From assembly GCA_004293915.1 (NCBI GenBank), contig RDZG01000068.1:1-43459 (forward strand): 43,459 nucleotides of DNA, read 5' to 3'. Source of the DNA: Bacteroidota bacterium. GTDB taxonomy: Bacteria; Bacteroidota; Bacteroidia; Cytophagales; UBA9547. Position numbers and translations under genes: made by a program. The notes under the pieces are model-generated. The model searched no databases. It was not told the DNA's origin and was given only the letters and a program-made list of their open reading frames with translations. Of this stretch, positions 33,814 through 42,601 are shown one piece after another; the stretch's first letter is position 1; every line of letters begins with the position of its first letter.

Positions 33814-33990
33814 TATATTAATATTGTATTTTCTCAAATGAAGTAAAAAAAAATCATACTTTATTAACTATACCATTAAATTATGATGAATGTTTGTATG
33901 GAATAACTTGTTTTGAAATGGATTGTAATAAGATAATGCAAATGATAATCTTATGGAGCAACTCTGAAAATTAGTATTCAATAATCTATT

Positions 33991-36408
33991 TTAAAAAGTA
34001 GCTGTGAGTTTCAAATTCCAAAATCTGTTTGAAAGTGTATTTGGAACAGCATAATATTTATTATTGAAATCCGAAATCCATTGGTATGAAATGGTGTTAT
34101 TAAACTCAAAAACATTTAAACATTCTATACCTAGCGTTACACTTTCAAAAAATTTTCTTGAAATGGTTTTATCGTTAAAAAAGAAAGTATAATGTGTGCC
34201 AATATCAGCTCTTCTATAAGCAGGTGCTGTAAATCTACTTCTGTTTTCTGGAGAATTTGGCAAACTAAATGGTAAACCTGAATTAAAAATGAGGCTCACA
34301 AAAACTTTCAAAGCTGGAATTTTTGGTACATGGTCTTGAAAATATATTGCGAAATTTACTCGTTGGTCAGTTGGTCTTCGTACCCAATTGTAGCCATCTA
34401 ATTTTTCTTCGGTTTTCATAAAACTTAAGCTAAACCAACTCTCCGAACCTTTCACAAATTCTCCACTAATTCGTGTATCTATTCCTGTGGCATAAGCAAT
34501 GGCATTATTAGTTCCATAAAAACGAAGTCGCACATTATCAACATCATAAGGAACTACATCCCACATATTTTTATAATATATTTCTGATGAAAATCGAAAT
34601 GGACTATTTCCTAATTTGAAAGCATAATCCATTCCTGCTGTGAAATTTATAACACTTTGAGCTCTCAAATTAGGATTTATAATGCCACTAAAGTTGCGTA
34701 ATTCTCTATAAAATGGCGGTTGTCGGTAAATTCCTATCGAAAATTTAAAAATCACATCTTTTTTCCAATTTGGTTTAAATGCATATTGTAAACTCGGACT
34801 AAAAATCAATTGTTTGTTCAGATTCCAATAGCCAATTCGGTTACCAATGGTTATTTTATGATTGCTATCGAGCCTAAAATTGAGTTGTGTATATCCCGAA
34901 AAGCGATGTGTATTTAATTCAATCACATTATCTAAAGGTGGAAAACCGCTAAATTTTGGATTAATCAAAAAATAATCCAGCGAATCGCTAAACGAATATT
35001 GGTTTAAATTATCTGTAAATCGCTCGTTTGAATATTTCATCCCAAATTCTAAACTTGTGGATTTAGAAAATTTAAGATAATGTCTTGTTTCTGAGGATAA
35101 TAAGCGGGCATGTAAGCTGTTTCTAGCATATCTAAACAAACTCCCTTTACCTCTTCTTGAGGCACATTTGTCTTTAGGGTTTTTATTGTCAGGGTCAATA
35201 TTTGCATCGCAAAGTCTATATTCTGCTTCAACGTTAATATATTCTTGTTCTCTACTGTCCATTCCTGAAACAAAAATTTCGGCTTTGTAACTTGGAGTGA
35301 ACCAATGCGAAAATTTTGCTCCGCCTTGCCATGTATCGTATTTCATTTGCTCTTGTCCATCAAAACCTACATCAAGCAAAAGTTGCTCTGTTGCAGTACC
35401 AAATGTACTTTGTTGGATTGTAGGTTCAAAAGAATATCTATTTTGCGAATAGCTTGCCAAAATGCTCAATTCTGTACGTTTTTCTATTGAAAAGCCTCGT
35501 TTGCGTTTTGTTAAATCCAATGTTGTAAAACTCTGAATATCATTAAAAAAAGGAAAATATTGCCCTTGAACAGGTAATGAATTTAATAAATATTTCCCCG
35601 ATTTATTTCTATAGCCAATCACAAAATTTATTCTGTCTTTTTTGTCAGAACCGCCTAAATGCATCGAACCACCCAGTAAACCCAAAACTGCTGAGCCTTC
35701 AAAACGTTTTGGTTTTTTATAAGTTACATTCATAACCGAACTCAATTTGTCGCCATATTTCGATTGCCATCCGCCAGTTGAAAAGGCAACAGAAGAAGCC
35801 AAATTTGCATTCACAAAACTTAGTCCTTCTTGCTGACCAGACGACACCAAAAATGGTCTATAAACCTCAATTCCATTTACATAAATCAGATTTTCGTCAT
35901 AATTCCCACCTCTTACAGAATAAGTCGAACTCAATTCACTATTACTTTGTACTCCTGGCAACGATTGCAAAACTTTATTGAAATCGCCAAATGCAGAAGG
36001 TAGCATAGCGGTTGTTTTCGGATTTATGACTGTCATCCCTGCTTCATCTCTTCGGTCGCTTTGTGCTTCTATATCAACTGTGTTTAGTTGTTTTGTATCT
36101 TGTAATAGTTTTATAGAAAGTGATGAAATGTCTTTAGCATCAGTTATGGTTTGTTCTACAGTTTTATAACCCAAAAATTTTACTATAATATTATATGTGT
36201 TTGCTTTTTTTGTTTCGATAACAAAATTCCCATTTTCATCTGTTGTTGCACCAATCGAAGTGTTTTTTATACTAACAGAAGCAAATTCTATGGGCTTACC
36301 TTGCTCGTCCATTATTTTCCCTTTCAATGAAATAGTTTGAGAAAAGATTTTTGAAAAAATTAAAAATAAGAATAATATGAAATATATTTTTTTCAATTTA
36401 AAAATCAT
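33991..36408 (-). CDS. TonB-dependent receptor with CarboxypepD_reg-like domain
   Basis: The 805-residue protein has a signal peptide (about 1-24), a carboxypeptidase-regulatory-like domain (about 26-108, GKIMDEQGKPIEFASVSI), a TonB plug (about 120-225, VLQSLPGVQSN, YSVRGGNYDENLIYVNGIEVYRP) and an outer-membrane barrel ending in TATF. The substrate is unknown, and no SusD-like lipoprotein is adjacent. It overlaps the end of the large TolB/barrel gene by 11 bp, so the two are co-expressed and probably work together in the outer membrane. The start is ATG at 36408; a TTG two codons earlier is less likely. Confidence 0.88.
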   Translation of the reverse strand: MIFKLKKIYFILFLFLIFSKIFSQTISLKGKIMDEQGKPIEFASVSIKNTSIGATTDENGNFVIETKKANTYNIIVKFLGYKTVEQTITDAKDISSLSIKLLQDTKQLNTVDIEAQSDRRDEAGMTVINPKTTAMLPSAFGDFNKVLQSLPGVQSNSELSSTYSVRGGNYDENLIYVNGIEVYRPFLVSSGQQEGLSFVNANLASSVAFSTGGWQSKYGDKLSSVMNVTYKKPKRFEGSAVLGLLGGSMHLGGSDKKDRINFVIGYRNKSGKYLLNSLPVQGQYFPFFNDIQSFTTLDLTKRKRGFSIEKRTELSILASYSQNRYSFEPTIQQSTFGTATEQLLLDVGFDGQEQMKYDTWQGGAKFSHWFTPSYKAEIFVSGMDSREQEYINVEAEYRLCDANIDPDNKNPKDKCASRRGKGSLFRYARNSLHARLLSSETRHYLKFSKSTSLEFGMKYSNERFTDNLNQYSFSDSLDYFLINPKFSGFPPLDNVIELNTHRFSGYTQLNFRLDSNHKITIGNRIGYWNLNKQLIFSPSLQYAFKPNWKKDVIFKFSIGIYRQPPFYRELRNFSGIINPNLRAQSVINFTAGMDYAFKLGNSPFRFSSEIYYKNMWDVVPYDVDNVRLRFYGTNNAIAYATGIDTRISGEFVKGSESWFSLSFMKTEEKLDGYNWVRRPTDQRVNFAIYFQDHVPKIPALKVFVSLIFNSGLPFSLPNSPENRSRFTAPAYRRADIGTHYTFFFNDKTISRKFFESVTLGIECLNVFEFNNTISYQWISDFNNKYYAVPNTLSNRFWNLKLTATF

Positions 36409-39400
36409 AGCCAAAGGTTAAATATAGTTTAACTCCTTGATTATTAAAATCTTGTATGCCCCATGCACAATCAAATTTTGCATAATATCCTAAAATCATC
36501 GACCGAACGCCAAAGCCATAGCCAGACAAAAATGGATTTTGAACCACTCTTACTCTCGCTGAATAGGTTGGTGGATTATTTCCAGATGTAACAGTTTTAA
36601 AGTTTGATTCGTTTTCATCTCCAAACGGAAAATCTCCTGTCCAAGCCGAACCTATGTCAAAAAAAGCCACTGTTTGAAAGTTTCGTAAAAAATTAGAATT
36701 GATTCTGCGCCTAATTAAATATTTGAAAATGGGCAATCGTAATTCAATATTTGCCAACAAAAAGCTGCTTCCATATTGTCTTGAATAGCCAAAACCTCGC
36801 ATATTGGTTGCAAATTCATGAAAAAACAAATCTACATTTCCAGAATCTCTTGTTGATCTATTCAATGGTGTACCAATTTGATTGTTTTCTCTTGTATTAA
36901 AAGCCCAATTATCCATTCCTCCTAACAAAAAACTTTTTTTGGATGGACCAATAAATGTTCCGCCAACTAATCGAATTGCCAATACTAGCTCTCTATGAAT
37001 TCTTGAATAATTACGTATGTCGATAAGGAATTTCCCAAAGTTATTTCTAGCGTTATCTAATCCAATATTTTGTGTGTATCCAATTTTTACTTTTGTTCCC
37101 AGGTTTGCATTTGTTCCAATGCTTCGAGTATTGTCAAAAGTGTATTCCAAACTTGTTCCAATATATTGTTTTCTGTCTTCTTTTAGTTTTTGAATAGCTT
37201 CTAGTGGACTCAAGTTTGTAAAATTTGTCCAGGCATAAAAAGGAGTAAAACTTACTTTCATAGCTGGGTTTATTGGATAAGATGCCGAAGCTTCAAATTT
37301 ATAATAGGCATAACGATGCGAAATTTCATTTTGTCTTTCTGGTTCATAAGCAATTACATCTTTTGTTATTCTAAACCTATAATCAGTACGTTTTTTCAAG
37401 TATTCATATTCTGCCCACATGGTACTTGTTCTGAAATTTGTTGTAAAAAATAAACCAGCATTTATCCGATGATTACCCATTAAATCGCTCATATTTGCCC
37501 CCAAAACTGCTCCAAATCCTCTTATTGGATATAATGCTCCAAATCCTCTTATTGGATCAATTCTTATCGAACTTGTGGCGTTATCTATTGCAAAATCATG
37601 TTTATAGCGAGTAGGAGATGATACATAAACACTATTATTTTTCATCGAAAAATCCACAAATCCTTGATTTTTAGGCTTTATGTCAATTTTAAAATTATCC
37701 GCTTTTTTTGTGTTTGAATCTAGTTTTACTACTAATGGATTGCGTTCAAAATCAAATGTGTAATTATCTATATCGATTTCAGTAGTATCTTTTTTTGTAG
37801 TCGTTTTTTTTCTTTCAGATATAAGTTCTGTCTGTGTTTTTATTTGTATTGGCTCCGCTTTATTTTTCTTTATTTGTTTTTTGCTTTCTGTATTTGCCTC
37901 AATCTCAACCAATTGTTGGCGAAATGTTTTTATCCAAACACTATCTGCATATCGTGAAGCACTAAAATTTGTATCTAAATAAATTCTATTTTTTCCTTTG
38001 TTATATGTTATAAAAGCCAAACTCGATTCTCTGTCATTAACATCGTATGTTTGCATTCCTTGTCTATATGCTGTCAAAGCATGTTTTGTAGAGTCTTTTA
38101 GCGATGTTTTATACAATTGATTAATGCCACTTTCGTCACTCAAATAGAATATGTCGCCAAAACGATTTACTTTAGGTATTTCTTCATTGAATTTTGGTGT
38201 TTTTGTTAATCTTTTTGCCAAAATTTTTGACGAATCAGGATTATACATAAAAATATCGTGTTGTGTGGGTAGTTTTCTAAAATCAAAATTTTGTTTAATC
38301 ACCAGCGAATCGTTTGGTCGATTAGAATTAAATACAAATGATTTTGACGATTTCGACAAAAACTGAGGATGTTTATCATCATAAATATCGTTTGTTATTT
38401 TTGTTACATTATTGTTTCGCAAATTGTATAAAAATATATCCGATTGCCCCATTATGTTTTCGCCACTCACAACTACCATCGAGCCATCGTCATTAAAATT
38501 AAAATCGTTTACCTGTTTAAAATGCTTGTAAATACCTCTGTATGTTTGTTTTTGTGAATATTTGATATTAAAAAAGTTTGAAATTTCAAGTCTAAATCGC
38601 TCTTTTCGAGATTCTATTTCACTTTTAATATCATAAGTTATCAATTTCATTTTATCTTTTTTTATATTCACAATACCAATTTTATTATTACTTCTCCATG
38701 CAATTACAGGCATATCATAATCTACTTTTTGGTCAAAAGTTCTATACCCACCTCTATATACTACATTTTTTGAACCTGTTTTTAGGTTTTTAATCACAAC
38801 TTTATATCTACCCTTTTTATTATGGACATAAGCCAATCTTGTGCCATCTGGACTCAGTCGTATACTTCCATAATAAGTATCATCTTTTGGCTTTTTAATA
38901 ATTTGTATGCTGTCATTTGGAGCTATTAACGCACCTAGTGGAGCAATATTTTGATCCATGTAATAACTTTTCCAACCTTTTAATATAAATCGATAATCGT
39001 TTGATAAACTATATTCTAATGCTTTTTCATAATTTCTCGAATAACGTGTATTACTCAAAATCGAAGAAATGTAGTTTTTCCCATAGCGCAGTACGATATA
39101 ATTCCAAATCGAAAGCCCAATTACTCGGGCATCGTCTCCAGCAAAACGATTTGGATTTTTAATCTTTTTGTTAGTAAACAAATCTCTGATTTTATCATCA
39201 TTTTCTGTAGTCCAACCTACCGAACAATATTCTATAATGCCGCTTAAAAACCATTCTGGTAGGCTCATAAAATAAGTGCTTTGCAAAACTTCTTTAAAAC
39301 TTCCAGAATATAGCATTTCATTTACAATCATTGCCGAAATTCCTTTGCCAATATCTCTTGTAAAATCCGTCTGGATGCCATTAAATGCAACTTCTACTCT

Positions 39401-39766
39401 GTTTTTTAAAAACACAGAATAACCACCAATAAATACTTGTTGGCTCGAAAGCCCAATATTGCTTTGTTGTAAATCAGAATTCGAACCATAAACCACTAAT
39501 TTTATCCTTGAGTATGGTGCATACCCTAGCAAGTCTGTAATTCTATCAAATTCGCCTTCGGCATATCTAGCCGCTAATACAGCTGCTGCTTGGCTTTGTT
39601 TATAGAAATAAATATCAAAATTATCGGTACTTATAACTTCCCATTTAAAGTTTTGATATTGGATTCTGTTTTTGCCAAATTGGTCTTGTGCCGTCTGACA
39701 AAATAGCGTTGTGTTGAAAAATAATGTAATAATTAAGGTTACTAATCCTTTTTTTGTGTAATTCAA
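36398..39766 (-). CDS. TolB-propeller / outer-membrane-barrel protein with degenerate peptidase-MA domain
   Basis: This 1122-residue protein has a signal peptide (about 1-24, LFCQTAQ). An N-terminal peptidase-MA-like region follows, in which the expected HExxH helix reads NEMLY with LPEWFLSGIIEY downstream, so a zinc site is not formed. A TolB/WD40-like propeller (about 290-620, with SPDGTRLAYVHN and SKSFVFNSNRPND) comes next, then a charged lysine-rich linker, and a C-terminal Omp85-like beta-barrel ending YLTFGYDF. Similar proteins are known in Bacteroidota, and the NEM variant may be ancestral to this group. It probably sits in the outer membrane. The start is TTG, because it gives a clean signal peptide and no in-frame ATG is nearby. 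A 27-bp tandem duplication lies inside it. Confidence 0.8.
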   Translation of the reverse strand: MNYTKKGLVTLIITLFFNTTLFCQTAQDQFGKNRIQYQNFKWEVISTDNFDIYFYKQSQAAAVLAARYAEGEFDRITDLLGYAPYSRIKLVVYGSNSDLQQSNIGLSSQQVFIGGYSVFLKNRVEVAFNGIQTDFTRDIGKGISAMIVNEMLYSGSFKEVLQSTYFMSLPEWFLSGIIEYCSVGWTTENDDKIRDLFTNKKIKNPNRFAGDDARVIGLSIWNYIVLRYGKNYISSILSNTRYSRNYEKALEYSLSNDYRFILKGWKSYYMDQNIAPLGALIAPNDSIQIIKKPKDDTYYGSIRLSPDGTRLAYVHNKKGRYKVVIKNLKTGSKNVVYRGGYRTFDQKVDYDMPVIAWRSNNKIGIVNIKKDKMKLITYDIKSEIESRKERFRLEISNFFNIKYSQKQTYRGIYKHFKQVNDFNFNDDGSMVVVSGENIMGQSDIFLYNLRNNNVTKITNDIYDDKHPQFLSKSSKSFVFNSNRPNDSLVIKQNFDFRKLPTQHDIFMYNPDSSKILAKRLTKTPKFNEEIPKVNRFGDIFYLSDESGINQLYKTSLKDSTKHALTAYRQGMQTYDVNDRESSLAFITYNKGKNRIYLDTNFSASRYADSVWIKTFRQQLVEIEANTESKKQIKKNKAEPIQIKTQTELISERKKTTTKKDTTEIDIDNYTFDFERNPLVVKLDSNTKKADNFKIDIKPKNQGFVDFSMKNNSVYVSSPTRYKHDFAIDNATSSIRIDPIRGFGALYPIRGFGAVLGANMSDLMGNHRINAGLFFTTNFRTSTMWAEYEYLKKRTDYRFRITKDVIAYEPERQNEISHRYAYYKFEASASYPINPAMKVSFTPFYAWTNFTNLSPLEAIQKLKEDRKQYIGTSLEYTFDNTRSIGTNANLGTKVKIGYTQNIGLDNARNNFGKFLIDIRNYSRIHRELVLAIRLVGGTFIGPSKKSFLLGGMDNWAFNTRENNQIGTPLNRSTRDSGNVDLFFHEFATNMRGFGYSRQYGSSFLLANIELRLPIFKYLIRRRINSNFLRNFQTVAFFDIGSAWTGDFPFGDENESNFKTVTSGNNPPTYSARVRVVQNPFLSGYGFGVRSMILGYYAKFDCAWGIQDFNNQGVKLYLTFGYDF
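37509..37557. repeat. 27-bp in-frame tandem duplication inside the TolB/barrel gene
   Basis: A 22-bp block beginning GCTCCAAATCC occurs at 37509-37530 and again at 37536-37557, a 27-bp unit. The protein thus reads RGFGALYPI followed by RGFGAVLG, a 9-residue duplication just at the start of the barrel. The perfect DNA match suggests it is recent. Confidence 0.85.
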
Positions 39767-39913
39767 ACAGTAATTTGGTTTTGGTCTTAAAATTAGTTAT
39801 TTAAAATTATACTAACCTATTTAGAATTGCGTTTTGTTTAAAAAAAATATTTTATTCTAGAAATATGAAATATAAAATAAAAAAAATGATGTAACATCTC
39901 GTATAAAAAACCG

Positions 39914-39921
39914 TATCTTTA
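39914..39921 (+). promoter_or_regulatory. -7-like element of the pseudo-receiver gene
   Basis: TATCTTTA differs from the TAnnTTTG consensus at one position and lies 30 bp before the ATG at 39951. No -33 element is clear. The rest of the 184-bp gap shows nothing else. Confidence 0.35.
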
Positions 39922-39950
39922 TAAAAATAATTAAATTTAATATTGAAATT

Positions 39951-40355
39951 ATGCCAAAAAACACACTACGTTTAGTTATGATAGTTGATTCTGACCCCAT
40001 TAGTAGCTTTGTTACAAAACTAATGTGTCTGAGTACTTATTTTGCATCTAGTACTTTGATTATGAGTTCAAAAGAAGAAGCTTTGCTGTATTTATCCACC
40101 CTAGAATCAAATATACATCCTAATCCTGAGGCAATAATTATTTCGTGTGATTCATTAAAAAAAGAAAACCAAAATTGTGAAGCTTGTGTGAATGATTTTT
40201 TGAAATTCGCAGATGCAACTTCTATTATTTTAGTGTGTGGAGACGAAAATGATTTAGGACATATCATTGCTCAAAATAACATCTTCCAATGCACTGCTCC
40301 TATTAAAGAAAGCGATTTTATAAATCTAAAAGCTAAATTGTTAGTAAATAATTGA
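39951..40355 (+). CDS. Degenerate receiver-domain (pseudo-receiver) protein
   Basis: The 134-residue protein starts like a receiver (MIVDSDPISSFVTKLM, keeping D13 and D15 but with S14 in the acidic pair). At the phospho-acceptor position the sequence reads IIISCD, where serine 65 replaces the aspartate, and the conserved lysine near the C terminus is A116 in CTAPIK. It is therefore probably a pseudo-receiver that cannot be phosphorylated in the usual way. Its partner is unknown. It has its own terminator hairpin downstream and no signalling gene beside it. A wholly different small fold is possible. Confidence 0.65.
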   Translation: MPKNTLRLVMIVDSDPISSFVTKLMCLSTYFASSTLIMSSKEEALLYLSTLESNIHPNPEAIIISCDSLKKENQNCEACVNDFLKFADATSIILVCGDENDLGHIIAQNNIFQCTAPIKESDFINLKAKLLVNN

Positions 40356-40410
40356 AAAATACAACTCTTTTTGGCTAGATTCTAAATTAAACAACATTTT
40401 TTAAATTCCT

Positions 40411-40449
40411 AATTGGATTTGAAGATACAAGTTCAAATCCAATTTTTTT
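40411..40449 (+). terminator. Intrinsic terminator after the pseudo-receiver gene
   Basis: AATTGGATTTGAA at 40411-40423 pairs perfectly with TTCAAATCCAATT at 40432-40444 around an 8-nt loop, followed by T5. This is a classic intrinsic terminator 55 bp after the stop codon. Confidence 0.8.
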
Positions 40450-40460
40450 CTATTATTTTT

Positions 40461-40511
40461 TTTGCCACGAATGCACTAATTTTTAGTTTTTTTTCGTGCA
40501 TTCGTGGCAAA
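40461..40511. repeat. Long palindromic repeat with 16-bp perfect arms
   Basis: TTTGCCACGAATGCAC at 40461-40476 and its exact complement GTGCATTCGTGGCAAA at 40496-40511 flank a 19-bp AT-rich spacer. The similar 'CGTGCATTCGTGGC' type of palindrome is widespread in Bacteroidota genomes, so this is likely a REP-like or MITE-like repeat. A related decayed copy is at 4279-4325. The remainder of the 398-bp gap up to 40753 shows no ORF or other clear feature. Confidence 0.85.
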
Positions 40512-40753
40512 CATTTAGTTAAAATAATTTCATCCTATCTTTATTGCAATATTTTAAAGTCATATTTTGTTGTAAATTTCAAAACATAGCCTTTTTTTAA
40601 ACTTTCAATTTGATTTCATGTTTTTTTGCTCGTTTCACTTAATCATTTCCCTTATTGTGAATAACTTATCGTGTCAAAAATCTTTATAATGAAAAAAAAC
40701 ACTAATATTTGTAAAATAGTGAGAACTATATTTACAATAAATAGAAAATAGAA

Positions 40754-41635
40754 ATGGCTTTAGAGGGAAAACAACCTCCACTCTGGTACTCTGTTGTATT
40801 TGACTTTTGGGGAACACGCACATTAAGACGTTTACTTTTTAGTGTAATTGCCGTTGGAATTTACACTGCAATTATTGATTATTTAGAAAATTACGTTCTG
40901 CATGTAGATTTTAAACCTCCAACAACTATTTTTTCATTGATGGGTACTGTCTTGGGGCTTTTATTGGTTTTTAGAACCAATACTGCTTATGATAGATGGT
41001 GGTCTGGGAGGATTTTATTAAGTACCTTATCTAATAGTGGTAAAAATTTCGCAATAAAACTTAACTCAATTTTAGCCGAAACAGATACTGTAAATCGAAA
41101 ATTCTTTTCTGTTATGATGGGAAATCATGCCTATGCTATGAAAGAGAACCTTAGACATGGAATCAAATGGGACGAGATTTTGCCAATGGAAGATGGAATT
41201 TTAGAGCGACTTCAAAACTGTTATCACGTTCCAAATGAGATAATTGCAATTGTTAATGAACGAATTATAGAACTTTACAGAGCCAAACTAATTACTGATC
41301 CTCAGTTGTTAGAACTCAACAAACATACAGATATTGCTATCGAAACAGTAGGAAGTTGTGAACGTATTCGAACTTCCCCAGTTCCGTTTTCATATAATGT
41401 GCATTTGAAAAAATTTATTGTTTTTTTTACAATGGTATTGCCATTTGGATTTATTCATGATTTAGATATGTGGTCTGTTTTGATTGTAATGCTGATTTTT
41501 TATGCATTAGCAGGACTCGATGCCATAGGAGAAGAAATCGAAGATCCATTTGGTCAAGACGAAAACGATTTGCCTATAGATAAAATCTGTAAATCGATAC
41601 GAAATAGTTTAAATGCACTTTTAAAAGTACGCTAA
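40754..41635 (+). CDS. Bestrophin-family membrane protein, copy 1
   Basis: This 293-residue protein belongs to the bestrophin/UPF0187 family of pentameric ion channels. The motifs MGTVLGLLLVFRTNTAYDRWWSGR, NHAYAMKE and the C-terminal EEIEDPFGQDENDLP are characteristic, with about four hydrophobic helices. Bacterial homologues conduct ions, often cations, but selectivity cannot be read from the sequence. The next gene is a close paralogue starting 6 bp downstream. Together with the lipoprotein gene they form an operon. Confidence 0.9.
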   Translation: MALEGKQPPLWYSVVFDFWGTRTLRRLLFSVIAVGIYTAIIDYLENYVLHVDFKPPTTIFSLMGTVLGLLLVFRTNTAYDRWWSGRILLSTLSNSGKNFAIKLNSILAETDTVNRKFFSVMMGNHAYAMKENLRHGIKWDEILPMEDGILERLQNCYHVPNEIIAIVNERIIELYRAKLITDPQLLELNKHTDIAIETVGSCERIRTSPVPFSYNVHLKKFIVFFTMVLPFGFIHDLDMWSVLIVMLIFYALAGLDAIGEEIEDPFGQDENDLPIDKICKSIRNSLNALLKVR

Positions 41636-41641
41636 AAACTT

Positions 41642-42601
41642 ATGGCAGATAAATTTTCCATTTTAGAACAAAAATCTAGTAATTTCAGCTCCAAAAACTC
41701 GCTGATATTTACTGTGTTTTTTGATTTTTTTAGTACAGAAACCTTAAGAAAAGTATCAACAGGGCTTTTTTTAATATCTATATATGTGCTTTTTGTCGAA
41801 ATTTTAGAAGATAAAGTTTTACATGTAGCTTTTAAACCACCATCTACTTTATTTACATTATTAGGCACAGTTTTAGGCTTATTATTGGTTTTTCGTACCA
41901 ATACTGCATACGACCGCTGGTGGCAAGGTCGAATTTTAGTAAGCACTTTGAGTAATACTACTAAAAACTTCGCTAGCAAACTCAATGCTATTTTAGCTAA
42001 AACTGATAAAGAAAATCGTACTTTCTTTGCCTATATGATTTCTAATCATGCCTATTCAATGAAAGAAGTTTTACGTTATGGAGTAAAATTTGATGAACTT
42101 ATGGAAACACATCCTGGTGAATTAAATGATTTGAAAAAAGTTTACCATGTGCCTAGCGAAATTGTTTCGCAAATACATTTAAAACTTACCGAAATATATA
42201 GAAACAAACAAATATCTGATTATCAGTATCTTGAATTACACAAATATACTGATATGATGACCGATGTGGTTGGAAATTGTGAACGCATTCGTACTTCGCC
42301 ATTGCCATTTTCATATCGCGTACATCTTAAGAAATTTATTTTGTTTTTTGCACTTTTATTGCCATTTGGATTTATACATTATTTGGATTATTGGTCAGTA
42401 TTAATTGTTGGAATATTATTTTATGCCATGTCAGGATTAGATGTTTTAGCAGAAGAAATCGAAGATCCATTTGGACAAGACGAAAACGATTTACCCATAG
42501 ATTTCTTTTGCAAATCAATTAGAAAAGCTGTTTTCACGACCCTAAAAGTAGAATCCGAAAATCATCACCAAAGCGAAAATCACCATGAAAAGCCTCATTA
42601 A
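41642..42601 (+). CDS. Bestrophin-family membrane protein, copy 2
   Basis: This 319-residue protein is a tandem paralogue of the preceding gene, with the same blocks LGTVLGLLLVFRTNTAYDRWWQGR, NHAYSMKE and EEIEDPFGQDENDLP. It has a longer N terminus (about 18 residues) and a histidine-rich C-terminal tail (ENHHQSENHHEKPH) lacking in copy 1, which might bind a metal. Tandem copies may form homo- or hetero-oligomers. Its end overlaps the following lipoprotein gene by 17 bp, so all three are co-transcribed. Confidence 0.9.
   Translation: MADKFSILEQKSSNFSSKNSLIFTVFFDFFSTETLRKVSTGLFLISIYVLFVEILEDKVLHVAFKPPSTLFTLLGTVLGLLLVFRTNTAYDRWWQGRILVSTLSNTTKNFASKLNAILAKTDKENRTFFAYMISNHAYSMKEVLRYGVKFDELMETHPGELNDLKKVYHVPSEIVSQIHLKLTEIYRNKQISDYQYLELHKYTDMMTDVVGNCERIRTSPLPFSYRVHLKKFILFFALLLPFGFIHYLDYWSVLIVGILFYAMSGLDVLAEEIEDPFGQDENDLPIDFFCKSIRKAVFTTLKVESENHHQSENHHEKPH

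Noticed and set aside
40461-40511. Simple rho-independent terminator
   Set aside because: The loop is 19 nt, there is no U-tract after the right arm, and a good terminator already lies just upstream at 40411-40449.
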